A stretch of 64,000 nucleotides of DNA from Rutpela maculata (GCA_936432065.2 OW386286.2:118496902-118560901); one strand, 5' to 3'. Numbered from the stretch's first letter, positions 1 through 12,625 are shown. Translations and numbers: made by a program. The notes: generated from the sequence alone by a model not told the origin.

Positions 1-2596
1 GAAAATAATAAATATTTTATTTATAATTTTCTACAATAGTTTACATCCACTGGCCTATAATTTGACCAAGTTTAATTGGAAAAGATTTGTTACTTTTTAG
101 TCATTTTAGTTTACATAAAATTTGAAATTTTCGAGGTTCAAAAAAATATTCTATTTTGAAATAGTGTTTCAAATATTGCCCCCCCCCCCCATATAAAAAA
201 ATATTCAAAATATCATAGGTATAATATTGCACTAGAAAATGTTTACACCTTGTTTTACTTCTAATTATTATAGCTAAATATTTATAACATCTTTTTTTAA
301 ATATCGATATTGGTTATAAAGTTCAATTAACTGAACGACGGCGACACAAACCTTAGTGAAAATGGTTCTCAGTCTCAGAAAAGCAAAAACTACAACATAT
401 CCAAATTACAGAAAATTCGACTGAAACCCAATTTACATAAGGTGTGGGAGGGTCCTTTAAATTTATAAGTTTTAACGACCTTTTTTAAAGGTAAATCAAT
501 TTCTTTTTAAAGTTTTTCAAATATTAAATTTTTCGTGGTGTTTCCACTCTCTGGGGGTAAGTGCAAATGTCGGGTCCATATAGAAACTGAAGATTATAGC
601 TCTTACTAAAAAATCACCAGTTACTATGGCATTATTTTCAAGCTTTGCATCTTTTTTACTAGTAAGTACTATATTAAATGCCGATATATTATGTGAACTA
701 GATTTGTATGTAACTTATTGTTATATATTTAAAAAAATAAATATTAGTAAAATACCTGAGAAACAATTTTTTCTTTCTTAAATATCTACATAAGTGTTAT
801 AAAACTATGTACAAAATGTCTTTAAAAATCTATTTTGCTGCAAAATGGCTCACCCGCACCCTCATGAAGGTTGCTGAGATCTCTTTTAAATTTTTGCCAC
901 ATATCAGGAGTGAGAAACAATAAAAATGATTACGAAGGAATTCAAATAATTTTATTATTGCATTTATTTCTTCTACATCAAACCGATACGAAGATAACAT
1001 GAGCTTGGTGATATAAAAACGCAAAAAAATACATCTGTTATGACAAAAAAAATTAAACCGTCAGTTTATCACTAAAACTTCAAACGATAGGCCCAAAAAA
1101 CAGACGCGCCTCGGAAGTAATAATGATTACTTAATATACATACAAAGTTAAACAAAATTTGCATATACGTGATAATCAGCAAATAAAAAAAATAGACAGC
1201 TTACGGTTCCCAGGTCCATTTTCAGTCGTTTTCTGTAATTGTACCTTAATTTACAAAAGCAAAATTTTACTCTAGTTTTTTTTTTATAGATTATCACAAA
1301 AATACTTACACAAATGCAAATATATACACTTAGCGAGGGTTACATGGGCTTTATAAGGCTATAATATCTCCTACTAAGGACTTTTAGTTAAAATGTGCAC
1401 CCAAAACAAGGTATGTAGGGCCCAAACACTCTACAAACCTTGTACCCAAATGGTGTCTACTTTGGGCGAGTTTCATACATAACACTGTTTGTACCTAGTA
1501 TGTACAAGTACATACTAAATACAAACTGTGTTTTTGAGGTAATTTAAATTTCTGAAAAATTATGTAAATCAGCAGAAATGAAATGTTAAAATAAAATAGA
1601 GGTACTTAGTTCATTAAAATAACATTTAAATTTTCTTCAGTAGTAGCAAAACAATAAAAACTAACATTTTTACAACATATTATTTTCTTTGGATCTTTTT
1701 ATTTAGTGCTTTAAGGACCTAGTGTTTAATTTCAAAGTAATATTAACAGAAATAACATTTCAACTTTTTCATTTCACATATTAATCACAAATGCCATTTG
1801 AAAAAGATTCCATTTCGTGTTCTTCGTCCAGACGCAAATATTTTCTATGTTCGAACTCAACAGGTTACCTATTTCACTCTCATTACATAAAGAACTAGGT
1901 ATACGTTCAAAGAAACTCTACGTAATATTTTTTTCAAATTAACAAATGTATCAATGGCAGCATCGCACAGCTCTACTTTTTAACATAGCCACTCTTTTTC
2001 ATGTTTGTTTATCTTTCCAGAAAAGACATAATTACAGGTCGTGAAATGCTTCTAACACATTTTTAATAATGAATCGAGTTTTTAGAAAGCATGGTATGGA
2101 ATCAATTTTTGTCTTTTTGGATCTATAGATGCTTTTTTTCTAACGATTTAATCAAAACATTTGTCAAGAAAGTTTTAAGAAACTAGTTTTGTAATAACCT
2201 TTAATATGTACTAATAGGCATTGAAAATGTCTAGCTTTATAAATAACTTGAAACGTATTTATTGCATACATGTTAAATTCGTAGAGAATAATTTAAAGCC
2301 CTTCTAATGGAATTTAAGAAGCCAATAAAACCATTTAGATTTATAGAAAGTTTTATACATTACACATATAAACAATCCTAGCACCAAATTAGCTTGATAG
2401 AATGCCTTAAAACTTACTTTATAAAAGTAAGTATAATTGAGGCCTAAAATATCTTAATCACATAAATAAAGCAGAGGATTATTTCTTACAAAACTTCCCT
2501 TTCTGACAAAACTTTCTTAAAACCTTCTGAAGTCCAAACGACTTTTAAATTGTTTCTTGGGGATAGAATGGATCAATGAAAAATATTTGTTTTCAG
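1..2596. other. AT-rich non-coding sequence upstream of the first recognised exon
   Basis: I see no protein I can support here. The stretch is AT-rich with a run of C at 179-190. It should hold the 5' part, or a first intron, of the glucan-recognition gene, because the exon at 2597 starts inside a codon and has no signal peptide. I looked for a short secretory leader exon and did not find a convincing one. Confidence 0.5.
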
Positions 2597-2827
2597 CTGA
2601 TGCGGACGTGATGCTTTTTGCCTTCCATGGCAAACTGAATAAACCAATAATCCTAAGAGAACCTGGCGAATTCAGTGGAGATACAAAGACTCGTGGCGAG
2701 GGTCACTTCAGTTACTACAATAAGACTTTAAGTCTAAAAGTAGGAGACGTGATTAATTATTGGGTATATGTTCAACACAGACAATTTGGATATTATACGA
2801 AGGATCCTCTCACCTGGACCGTAAAAG
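2597..2827 (+). CDS. Beta-1,3-glucan recognition protein (GNBP/bGRP family), CBM39 exon
   Basis: This exon encodes about 77 residues of the N-terminal glucan-binding CBM39 domain of insect beta-1,3-glucan recognition proteins. These are secreted haemolymph sensors of fungal and bacterial glucans that start the Toll and prophenoloxidase cascades. Visible hallmarks are LFAFHGKLN near the start, the EPGEFSGD turn, then VGDVINYWVYV and DPLTWTV at the end. The acceptor TTTTCAG ends at 2596 and the donor GTACTT starts at 2828. The exon is entered in phase 1 (a codon of form NCT, probably the Pro of the usual Ile-Pro before this motif) and leaves in phase 1, matching the next exon. The frame is also open upstream to 2557, but that part does not resemble the family, so I place the start at the splice site. 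Next exon: 18461, giving a 15.6-kb intron. Confidence 0.85.
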
Positions 2828-3407
2828 GTACTTAGGTAGTAAAACATAGGTATAATATTTATTTAGGTAGTTTAATATTCCGAAGAAATTCTCCACACAA
2901 AATATCAAATCGTTTTTATGTTTTTTTTGTTACTATATTTAGTTTAGATTAAATAATTAATTTCTGGAAATTAGTAGGCATACAAATAATATGATGATAT
3001 GTTGTGTGGTATCAACAGCTAATTCTGATAGTAATTTTAAAACGTAAAAGTGCAAATGTATTTAGTTTGGATTAAAGTTGCGTACATATCGTGATATATT
3101 TGAAGAAAACCATAACTTCCCTTTGACACTTTTGTAATATCTGGTGTTCTATTATGCCAGGAGATAAGTTGGTGCGGGTGGAAAAAATCAAAGTGGAAAT
3201 TTTAATATTGTAAAACAAGATATTAATTTTACCTCTCCCCCAAATTGGGTGTCAGCTACTGGACGGCGAGCTGAGATATGGTCACCCAACCAAATGCCGG
3301 AATGGATGTTTGAAAATGTATCCCAAAAATTATTCGAAGATTCCTATTCTATCCACACACTTATGGTCCCTATATTACGGAAAAAATGGATTTAAAAAAA
3401 GGAATCT
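2828..3407. other. Intron sequence, no gene seen
   Basis: AT-rich intron sequence between the CBM39 exon and a MITE. No coding, RNA or repeat signal was recognised. Confidence 0.5.
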
Positions 3408-3415
3408 ATTTTTGC

Positions 3416-4151
3416 CTCCGATTAAAGAACTTATATCTAGATACATAACAGGCTATCTTTTCACTATATACCTTGTTTGCTCCTAACATAGTAACATTAT
3501 ATGTCCATTAAAATGGATAGATGAACATCACATCCCATAGGCAACAGTGGCGTTGTGTGTGTAGAAAATGTGTAGAATGGTAAATATTTTCATTAAAATG
3601 AATTATTGCAATTCCTGCATTACCGGCTCTTCATATAACGTGATGTAGGCATACGATATTACAGTAAGATAAAACAGTAAGATAAATATGTATTGAAAGG
3701 ATATTAAAATTTAATTGCTATTTACTTTATAACTGTAAACTGGACTTCATCATGTTACGACTATGGAACGATCGATTTTCTTCTTTTCTAAACCGCTTTC
3801 TGCAAACGGCACAGCACTACACTATTTATTTGCACAAAATATATTGTCACTAAACTGTGTAAATATGAATAGAGAATATTATTTAGGTATTAAGCAAATC
3901 ACAACTTAAAATAAAATTACTTTTTCACCAGTTTTTGGTCGGAGAACACGAAAAACATTTATTGACATTAATGGCCGAACTGTCAACTGTGATTATGATA
4001 ATCGAACTGAAGCCGATCGTGCACGAGTGGCCGCGAATACGCCGATGGGCCAATCAGCAACTTATGGGAAGAAGTGCCTTAGATTGTGAGTCTTTCAGCG
4101 ACAAATAAATCAATGCCATTATGTATCTAGATATAAGTTCTTTAATCGGAG
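3416..4151. mobile_element. 736-bp non-autonomous DNA transposon with 34-bp perfect TIRs and 8-bp TSD
   Basis: The left end CTCCGATTAAAGAACTTATA is matched by its reverse complement at the right end, and the identity runs for about 34 bases. The element is bounded by the direct 8-bp repeat ATTTTTGC at 3408-3415 and 4152-4159. An 8-bp duplication is typical of the hAT and P superfamilies, but the termini do not start with CA, so I leave the superfamily open. No transposase is present. Two overlapping frames are open across about 3920-4100; neither resembles a family I know. Confidence 0.8.
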
Positions 4152-4159
4152 ATTTTTGC

Positions 4160-5024
4160 TGATAACTGAGTCAAATCGATCGGTCAAATCGGTCAAATCT
4201 CGAACAAATTGATAACGTGCGTTATTTGGAAATCAATTTAGATGAATGTCTAAACTGGAAAGAGCGTTGCAACTATCGATAATCGACCGATGATAAGATA
4301 GAGTGAAATATAAACAGCAAAATAATGTACGTGAAAGAAAGCGATATATTAACATCGATGTCAAGCACTTCAATATGTTAAGAATTCCGCCGACGACTAA
4401 AAGTAGCTAAAGAGAAAAGTGGAAACAGCGTAGGTTAAATCTGTTTCTTTTCAGTATATTATTTGTCCATTTCTCTTCTCTTCTACCTTACATTGACATC
4501 GACTCAATATTTTGCAATGCCACTACTGTATAAGTTTATGGGATTTGACATTAAAAACATATTTCAAATACGCAACCAAAATCTATAAAAACTTATCAAT
4601 ACTAATAAAATTTATATGAGAAACTTACATTCAAAACAATGTCAATATGTATCAAAACCGTCCTTATACTACAAAAACGTACCAATACCAATGAATATAG
4701 GAAATTGACATTAGAAATACATTTTAAATACACACATCAAAACCTATAAAAACTTGTTATTTACAAATACTATAATAATTCATCAATAATAATAGACTTC
4801 ATATGGGGAATTTACACTAAACACACCTTTCAAATACACACATAAAAACTTATAAACTATTTTTGTAAGTTTGTATAAGAATTTTTTGATAAAGATCCCT
4901 GTCCATGGTCTCAGATACCATCCCTTTGAGTCGTGCCCAGGAACACATAAACAAAGGTAGGTCCCTTAACAACTTTAAATTTTGTTTCCTACGTACGAAG
5001 GCGTAGAAGGGTCACGGATGTTTT
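4160..5024. repeat. Intron sequence with degenerate ~130-150-bp repeats
   Basis: From about 4510 to 4880 a block recurs about three times. It contains a shared phrase close to TTTCAAATACACAC followed by CTATAAAAACTT, at about 4560, 4730 and 4830. The copies are diverged. The rest shows no gene. Confidence 0.45.
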
Positions 5025-5029
5025 TTTCC

Positions 5030-5870
5030 AATTATTCCCACATAAATTTGTAAATAATTTGATTATTCCCTGTTAAATCTGTAAATTATTGATTTACTTC
5101 TAGTTTCAACTGTAAATCTTATTATTCCCAGTTCAAACTGTAAATAATTCAATTGGTTCCAGCTGAATCTGTAAATAATTTAATTATTCCCACTTTAAAC
5201 TGTAAATAATTGAATTATTCCCAGTTCAAACTGTAAATTTTTTATTCCCCCTTTAAACTGTAAACAATTCAATTTAATTATTCCCACTTTAAACTGTAAA
5301 TAATTGAATTATTCCCAGTTCAGACTGTAAATTTTTTTATTCCCCCTTTAAATCGTAAACAATTCAATTGTTTACAGCTTAATCTGTAAATAATTCAATT
5401 ATTTACAGTTTAAACTGTAAATAATTGATTTATTCCCAGTTCAAACTGTATTTTTTAAAATTCCCACTTTAAACTGTAAATAATTGAATTATTCCCAGTT
5501 CAAACTGCAAATAATTTAATTATTCCCAGTTTAAACTGTAAATAATTGAATTATTTCCAATTCAAACTGTAATTTTTTTAAATCTCACTTTAAACTATAA
5601 ACAAATATTATTCCCATTTTAAACAGTAAATAATTGAACTGGAACAGCTGGAACTGCAATTAACTCTGTCGTTTTCAGTTTAAAAAAAATGTGAATACCT
5701 ATATTGAATATCATTCCCATTTTAAACAGTAAATAATTGAACTGGAACAGCTGGAACTGCAATTAACTCAGTCGTTTCCGTTAAAAAAAAAATGTAAATA
5801 CCTATACTGAATATCATTCCCATTTTAAACAGTAAATAATTGAACTGGAACGTCCGGAACTGCAATTAAC
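5030..5870. repeat. Minisatellite of ~35-40-bp units, then three ~103-bp units
   Basis: A short unit built around AATTATTCCCAGTTCAAACT and GTAAATAATTGA is repeated many times from about 5030 to 5600, with alternating 'CAGTTCAAACTG' and 'ACTTTAAACTG' variants. It then passes into three longer units starting near 5609, 5713 and 5816, each with ATTCCCATTTTAAACAGTAA and TTGAACTGGAAC. The internal CAGTTNNAACTG phrase is palindromic. Confidence 0.75.
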
Positions 5871-6559
5871 TCAGTCGTTTCCAGTTTAAAAAAAATATAA
5901 GAGACAATAACAAAAACCAACAGAAAAAACCTGAGAAGTGCTGAAAGGGACATCATCCAACTACTCGCAAAAAATAATAAGACTAAAGCAACCACATAAA
6001 GCATTAACATTTCTAGGAGGGAACACGAGGGAACATGTCCAAAGAAGGGACCCAAAATTAAATAAAATCAGAACCATTTTGTGGAATTGTCATACGATTG
6101 TATTCGTTTGAATTGTACCCGAAATGATCAGTGGTGTGTTGTTCGTAAACTATGATCATATAAACTTTTTATGCTGACCTTCAAATAATTCTTTTTTCAT
6201 GATTATTAACGATATTCAAACGAGTTTAACTTGAATTTAATCCGTAATAATCAAATGAATAAAGTATGGTCACGGTATTTTCAAGTCAAGTAAAGTTTTT
6301 CAGGTCGGAATTGCGCTCGTTGTTAGGTAAAGAATTCTGCATAGAGTGATACATATTGGCATGGCAACAGTTGGGTGATGTGGCTGGTATTTAATTAACG
6401 TTGAGTGGGAGCTCTACATAGAGTGGTACATATTGGCATAACACCGGTTGAGTGATATAGCTAATATATAATTAATACGGGCGATTGAATCTCTCAGGAA
6501 ACAGGGTGAGAAAGACCGAGTACTCGACCGAAAACCACCCATGAAGTAATAAATCATAG
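5871..6559. other. Intron sequence, no gene seen
   Basis: No coding or RNA gene recognised. A direct phrase with 'AGAGTGGTACATATTGGCAT' or close variants occurs near 6345 and 6420, so part of this may be a diverged tandem repeat. Confidence 0.4.
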
Positions 6560-6790
6560 TGAAGTAGAGTGTATACAAATACAACAACAAAGCTAAGTCC
6601 AGTCAATACAGCGGACCCAACACATCTACTGAAGAAAGCGCTAACACTGAACAGCAGCAAACCAAAACTAGGGAGACCATGTTACACGTGGAAAACAACA
6701 ATCAAGAGGACCATGAAGAAACTGGGAAAAGACCAAACATATTGGGAAAGAAAAGCGAGGTGACAAAATGAATTCCACAAAGAAATCGCA
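6560..6790 (+). pseudogene. C-terminal tail of a LINE reverse-transcriptase protein (relic)
   Basis: The translation includes a Gly-Arg-Pro followed by Thr-Trp-Lys-Thr-Thr, and a Lys-Leu-Gly-Lys segment, then Trp-Glu-Arg-Lys. This resembles the 'GRPR..W.......LG......W....R' end found in many insect LINE ORF2 proteins. Only about 65 residues remain and no RT motifs precede them, so this would be a 5'-truncated insertion. Clade not assigned. Confidence 0.4.
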
Positions 6791-7530
6791 GCGATATATA
6801 TTCTACCAGAATGAGAAACGGTGGAATCAAAAGACTCAGAAGGAAAAGAAGGTTTGTAGAAGCAGAAATACAAAGAGAGGAGCACAAACACTCCCCATCA
6901 TGATAGAATGCGGCCACGCATATCACAAATACCTACAGATATATACTGTACTAGAACCAGAAACGGAGTAATCAGAAGGCTCAAAAGGAGAAGAAGAAAA
7001 TATGTAGAAGCAGAAACACAAAGAAGAGGAGCATAAATATTTAACATCACGAACATAATGCGGCAATACATTTCACAAACACCTACACTGTCCATTCCCC
7101 ACTCCTCTACCATGAGTCATGTGGCTCTCGCTGCTGACAACAAGCATGGCCCAAAGCCAACCCAGCATCGGAAACCGAGGAATTAGAAGACTCAGAAAAA
7201 GAAGATTAGAAAATGCAGAAACACAAAAAGAGGAGCATAAACACTCCGTATCACGACACAACGCAGCAACATATTTCACAAGAAGATTTAGAAGAGGCAG
7301 AAGTCCAGAACCAAAAATATAAGAAAAGGAGATTAAATGCTACCTCGCGACATAATACAGTAACGCATTTCACAAATACCTACACCTCCCTTCCCACATT
7401 CCTTTACCATGCTCCATGTGGCTCTCGCTGCTGGCAACAAGAATGACCCTAGTCCAACCCAGCGTGGACATAGAAGGTCCTGCTGTATAATTCTTGGGAG
7501 TGGCAGAAATGCCTACCGCACGCTGGTAAA
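6780..7530. repeat. Diverged tandem repeats (~150-300 bp), probable LINE 3' UTR
   Basis: A block containing 'CATGTGGCTCTCGCTGCTG' occurs near 7117 and 7418, about 300 bp apart, each preceded by a CACAAACACCTACAC-like phrase. A second phrase close to 'AGAAGACTCAGAA' with purine-rich AGGAGAAGAAGA occurs near 6830, 6975 and 7190. Short open frames here are products of the purine-rich repeat and are not genes. Confidence 0.55.
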
Positions 7531-8532
7531 TCAATCAATCAAAAATCACCACCTTCAAGAAAATCTTCAAAAAATATCACTAAAAAGTAGGAAGGAAAAT
7601 TTCACTCAGTTCTACAAATATCTTTCTACCTATTAGTGAAAAATAGCCAGGAACTGTTCCATATTACCTAATAGCAATTTGAAATCGGTGCAAAAATATC
7701 TAATTTTAAAACTAGCTGCTGCTTTCATATACAGATTTAATTAAAGGTTCCCCTTTATTTAAAAAATCCTGACGTGATGGGGCATAATAAGTTTTAGATA
7801 GGTTTCAAACATATGCTGCACTGAGTCTGGTCCAGCACACCTCACATAAATATTTTTGCGACATGCCAAAAGCATGTTTTTATCGAATGAGGCGTAAGCC
7901 CACATGAAAAAACGCCAATAACTCAACATCCTCAAACCACAAAATAGGCTTGTCCTATTTTTAACCGGACAACCACGAATTAACCCCTCAAAACCATAAT
8001 AACCTGACACCCTTAAGCCGCAGACAGGTTGATGGCCCGTTTTTATCGAATGAAATGAGCCCATACTCGACATCTTCGAACCACAGACAGGCCAAAAGCC
8101 TGATCACAACCGGTACAGCTCGAATAACCTGACACCCTTAAGCCGCAGATAGGCCAATGCCAAGTTTTAATCAAATAGGGTGAGTCCACCTCCTTAAAAA
8201 CCCCATAACTTGCCATCCCCGAACCACAGACAAGCCTAAGGCCTGTTTTTTTCGAAAAAAGCTATGAATCAGCACTCCTGCATACAGTCCGTTTCAATCC
8301 AAAACAAAATATGTCCAGGAGCCTCAACTAGAGCTCTCGGCGTCTGCTGTATTGGCTTCTGAGTTATATGGTTATTGAGGTCCTGCCTGTTTGCTGCATT
8401 CAGTGTAAGTATTGCTTCTGTATAATGTCAGTTTCGTAACTGAAAATTCTAATGAAGAAGATTTTTTGGGTACCTATAAACTATAAACGAGTTTTGAAAT
8501 TCGATATTTTTGCACCGATTTCAAATTAATAT
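7531..8532. mobile_element. Putative ~870-bp element with inverted ends (7660-8532) and flanking repeat
   Basis: The phrase ATTTGAAATCGGTGCAAAAA near 7674 is inverted near 8500-8525, which suggests terminal inverted repeats. The inside repeats a phrase with 'CGAACCACAGACAGGC' several times (about 7930-8240), so it is partly tandem. A phrase near 7770 with 'CTGACGTGATGG' recurs near 14440, and the left flank (7590-7660) resembles, inverted, 14190-14250 and 36140-36210. No coding sequence is credible. Confidence 0.5.
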
Positions 8533-8560
8533 TAAGTAAGTAAGTAAGTAAGTAAATAAG
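8533..8560. repeat. (AAGT)n microsatellite
   Basis: Seven near-perfect tetranucleotide repeats directly after the inverted-end element. Confidence 0.85.
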
Positions 8561-9104
8561 TTTGTTCAATAAGTACATATTATATTTCATTACAGATTTA
8601 CTGAGTTTCCTACATAATAATGATACGGTTCCTATCTATTATATACATATACATATCATTTAATATTGTATTTAAACTATATATTGATTTATACAGTGCG
8701 TGTAATTGCCCATTAGCGCGAGAGATATGACAACACAACAGAGCAAACTCGCCCGTCCGTGAAGACCTCAGCTCTCAGTTATTTCATTTCAGCCAGCTGG
8801 CATACGCGATGTTGTAATTCTTACTCCCTATACCTAGCCCGCCACTACACACAATGTATTTAACACAAACGAAAAACATGTAATACCTATATATATATGA
8901 ATATTATTAAAGGAGCACTCTAAATTAAATAATAACTTGTGCTGTGCTCCTTGTTTAATTATTGCAATTGGCATTAGAAAGACGGAGACAAAAAGTTTTC
9001 CTAGTGGAACCTAAATTAATTTGTAATAAAAAAATAAAAAAAGAAGTATATATGACTGACTGATATGAAAACTCTGAGAATGCATCATTAATCAATATTT
9101 GTTG
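8561..9104. other. Intron sequence, includes probable LINE 3' UTR
   Basis: No gene recognised. A GGAGCAC...GTGCTCC inverted pair lies at about 8912-8953. The part from about 8930 probably belongs to the 3' end of the minus-strand LINE described next, because it lies just past its stop codon at 9105. Confidence 0.4.
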
Positions 9105-9294
9105 TTATTTTTCAAATGAATTTAAATGTTTAAGAAAGTACCTTTTTACATGTTTGATGAATAGTCTCACATTATTAATATATCTAATATTTATCGGCAA
9201 AACATTAAAATATTTAGAACCAAGGTATGAAATAAATCTCTGACAAGACGTTTTCTTGTAAAAATTTCGCCTTATATTATCGTTTATTATCGTT
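9105..9294 (-). pseudogene. LINE (Jockey/CR1-like) ORF2 C-terminus, segment 4 of a split relic
   Basis: Reading the minus strand gives the typical extreme C-terminus of Jockey/CR1-type ORF2: RFISYLGSKYFNVLPINIR, then a Lys/Phe-rich tail and a stop. Upstream the reading is cut at 9294 by the LTR-like insertion. The same LINE continues at 11153-11303, 12071-12625 and 13829-14185 in the same orientation. Confidence 0.7.
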
Positions 9295-11152
9295 TGTTAC
9301 CGGGCCTGGGCCCTCTTATAAAAGGGGACCCCAAAGGCTGCTAAACCTCGAACGCAGGGTAGGGTAGTAACCCTGTGCCCTGAACAAAATTTTAATATTT
9401 TACGTGCAGTACCCCCTCTGCAATACACTAGTGAGGAGGGAGTCTCACACGGCCGACTAGTCAGGTCTTTGGGGGTGGCTTCGATAATTAGGGTGGTGTA
9501 GGTGGTCAGATATAAAAGACGTCGTTTAATTAAACATTTAATAAAATATCAGGGTACGTAGTACAAAATATTTCACAATTATCACCGATAACTCAGTACG
9601 CAGTACAATTATCACAATATACCCTAATAAGTGAACTAATAAGTGGGGCCCACACGCTTAACCTAATATACACAAAATATCTTACAAAATAATAAATCCT
9701 TTAAAAATGTACAAAAGGTCATATGCCAGAAGCGTGACAAAAAAAACTACAAGTGACCCAAGGTACGGTAAAACATAAAATTACTTAAAATTATTGACAT
9801 CTATTTGTATAATAAGGCAAAACTATTCAGTTAGTGAAGTAACGATACACAAAATATACCAAATATTACTGAAATCTAAAATATTACTGAGATTTACGTT
9901 ACGAGCAAAATATTACCATTATTCCTTGAAAATTTATTTTACTGTCCCGTGGACGTTGAGTTGATATACCGGATCCCTCGTTAAGAGAATATGATTCCGC
10001 TTACATTTGGTAGTGTCTGAATACCTTTTCCCGTCCTACCAGGGTAGCGTAATTCTAGGTGATAACAGCCGCAGGTGGTAGACCATCTACGTGGAGTCTA
10101 AGGTAACGTGCCGAGATCCCCAGTACCATACATACACAAGATATCAGTCAACAATCCACCATCTAGACACCAAAATCTGGACTAGAAGTTGAAACCAGAG
10201 TCAGGCTGGAAGTCCCTCGTAAAGTGTAGAATGTGACATAAAAGCTCGTGTAGAATACGAGTAACAGATCCAAGTAAAATCATAAGGCATCAATCCAAAT
10301 AGATCCCAATACTTGTAACATACTCAACAAGGATACAACTAACAAACGAACAAACAAACAGCCCTGCAATAAAATAAACAACCTAAATTACAAATCTATT
10401 TCAACTTAAAGTGGGTTTTCAGAGACGTACCTAAGATGTGATGTGGGCTGAAAGAGGTCCTTTGCCGTCAAAATAGCACTCCAAAGTCTTGCATTCAGAC
10501 AACGCCACGTGCTTCGAAAATTGACTTTATCCGGAAATCCGTAGCTGCATTTCCCCAAAACGATACTCAAAACCAAATGGAAATACGACTAATCTTGTCG
10601 TGATGAATACTAAATCCCATAAATGGAGCAAAACTTACAATATTGCTAAAACTCGTATTCAGACGACTTAATCTTCTAGCAGCAAAAGGAAAAATGATCA
10701 AAAAAATGTCCCCTATCAAAAATGTCAAGTTCTTGTCTTCCGTCACAGTACGTTCAGAATTTCCACTTCACGGCGTACCCCACAACTAGAATAGATTTTC
10801 CTAACTTCGTTTATGTCCACAAATATTATCATAATATACTCATAAATCTACCCGCCAAAAGAAGGTTTAATCAACAATACTAGCCATTGTAGAAGCTTTA
10901 AAATGGCGTTTTTGCAATGCACTGTCTTAATGAATATCTAAACGCACTCACCCGTACTTCCTGTAACAAAACACATTCAATGGCTGACATGAACCATCAG
11001 GTAGTGCTATTATGCAACCAGTTATACTCTATTATTATCTATTGGCGAGGGACGGTACCAATAGGCTCAAATGCACAATAAAATTTGGGAAAATAACGAA
11101 AATTTGTACATAAATTTCTGGCCATTATTAAATGTGAAAATCGACCGTAACA
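9295..11152. mobile_element. Putative solo LTR or LTR-like insertion (1.86 kb)
   Basis: The segment interrupts the minus-strand LINE, since LINE-like coding lies on both sides. It begins TGTTACCGGG and ends CCGTAACA, a short inverted TGTTAC/GTAACA pair typical of LTR ends. A TATAAAAG-like box lies near 9314. I cannot see a target-site duplication in the flanks (TCGTT versus CATTC), and there is no coding. The boundaries and class are therefore inferred from the interruption and termini only. Confidence 0.4.
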
Positions 11153-11303
11153 CATTCTTGAAGTATAATTATGCCTTACATTGTTGTTTTTGAAATTTTG
11201 TATGTATAAAAATTATTGATTGTAATATGTATATTAATTTGATATTGAGTAGATTTGTGTCATCGTATTGTTGTTCCGTAGAATATCTTTTTTCTTTTTT
11301 ATA
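11153..11303 (-). pseudogene. LINE relic, segment 3
   Basis: The minus-strand reading is hydrophobic and Lys-rich with one stop. Its position fits the stretch between the RT thumb region and the C-terminal motif at 9105-9294. The assignment rests mainly on collinearity with the neighbouring segments. Confidence 0.4.
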
Positions 11304-12070
11304 CAGTGTGTGCGATTTAAGACTGCAACACCCCGTCATTTTGGAACGCGTTGGCCGATTTTAATTTTTTATATAGTGTTCGATGAGCTTTACTTGACTG
11401 TTTTGAAAATTTTGTAATTTTTATATTTTCAAGGCCTACCTATGCTCCTCTAAATGGGTCGAAATTTCGAGATCGACTATTAGACAATTTTTTATCGACA
11501 AATTGGATAGCTTATTTGATTCGCAGTTGTCTCAAATACCTCTTTACAAAAGTTTAGCTCGATACCTCATATAAGGTCATTGTTATTCAATAGCCAAATT
11601 TAAAATTTCTCACTTTTCGACTGGCCCTGTATAAAAGTCGGTTAGGTTTACTAAAAAGATAAAGTAGTCATTCGACTTAGGGAACATCAGACGCTAAATG
11701 AGGAAAAAAAAAAGAGAAGTTATTCTTTAAATAAATGGTGCTTCTATACATTATTCGGTTGCTGCACGTAGGTGCCTTAATAACAAACACCCTATATGAG
11801 GTATCGGGCTAAAAATTTGTATAGAGGTATTTGAGACAACTGCGAATCGAATACGCTATCCAATTTGCCGATAAAAAATTGCCTAATAGTCGATCTCGAG
11901 ATTTCAACCCATTTCGAGGAGCATAGTAGGCCTTGAAAATATGAAAATTACAAAATCTTCAAAACAGTCAAATAAAGCTCATTGAGCACTACATCTCAAA
12001 AAAATAAAAATAAAATCGGCCAAAGCGTTCCAAAATAACGGGATGTTACGGTCTTAAATCGCACACACTG
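11304..12070. mobile_element. 767-bp Tc1/mariner-type MITE with long TIRs, TA duplication
   Basis: The ends are CAGTGTGTGCGATTTAAGAC and its near-perfect reverse complement. They are flanked by TA at 11302-11303 and 12071-12072, the Tc1/mariner target duplication. The two arms are inverted copies of each other for roughly 270 bp (for example a GATCGACTATTAG-like phrase near 11470 and its inverse near 11885). No transposase. It lies within the minus-strand LINE. Confidence 0.8.
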
Positions 12071-12625
12071 TATATGACTTTAATTACATAATTTTGTGTT
12101 GTTGTAGCATTTTTGAAGTACTGTCACACAGCCCACCCCAGTTTGTAATAGCATATTTGAATACAGATTCCGCTAAAGCATTGACAACCATCAACAATTG
12201 TTTATAATTTAGTATATTTCTCAAGTGATAAAATATTGGTAACAATGACCTTACTTTTGCGATTATATATTCTATATGTTCTTTCCATCTTAGATGTACT
12301 ATTACCCCTAAATATTTTATTTTATTTCTGGATGGTCTCTGTTTAGGAACAATTTACATTATTATTAAGAAAACATGTATTGGTATGCAACTTTATATCA
12401 GCTATTGGATTATGGCCCATATTTGTAGAGGAGAAGGGGATACATTTGGTTTTTTCATAATTTAATGTTAGTAAACTCTTATCTAACCACATACGCACTT
12501 TACTGAGTCCAATTGATGTATTATTTATCACAGTTTCCCACTTTTTTTTGCTAAATATTATGAGTGTATCATCTGCCTATGACAGTATTTTTGCATTAAA
12601 GTTTTGTGCGAACAGATTGTTTATA
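12071..12625 (-). pseudogene. LINE relic, segment 2 (RT motif C and downstream)
   Basis: The minus strand reads INNLFAQNF at the upstream junction, then a stop, then ADDTLIIFS (RT motif C, ADD box), then a Trp-Leu...Asn-Tyr-Glu-Lys-Thr-Lys segment typical of the region after motif C. The junction at 12625 is an exact MITE insertion point, with segment 1 continuing beyond 13828. Confidence 0.75.

Noticed and set aside
830..1024. Minus-strand 64-codon frame near the window start
   Set aside because: No motif, AT-rich composition, no supporting context.
5825..6055. Minus-strand hydrophobic frame over the 103-bp repeats
   Set aside because: Overlaps tandem repeat sequence. The hydrophobicity reflects T-rich codons.
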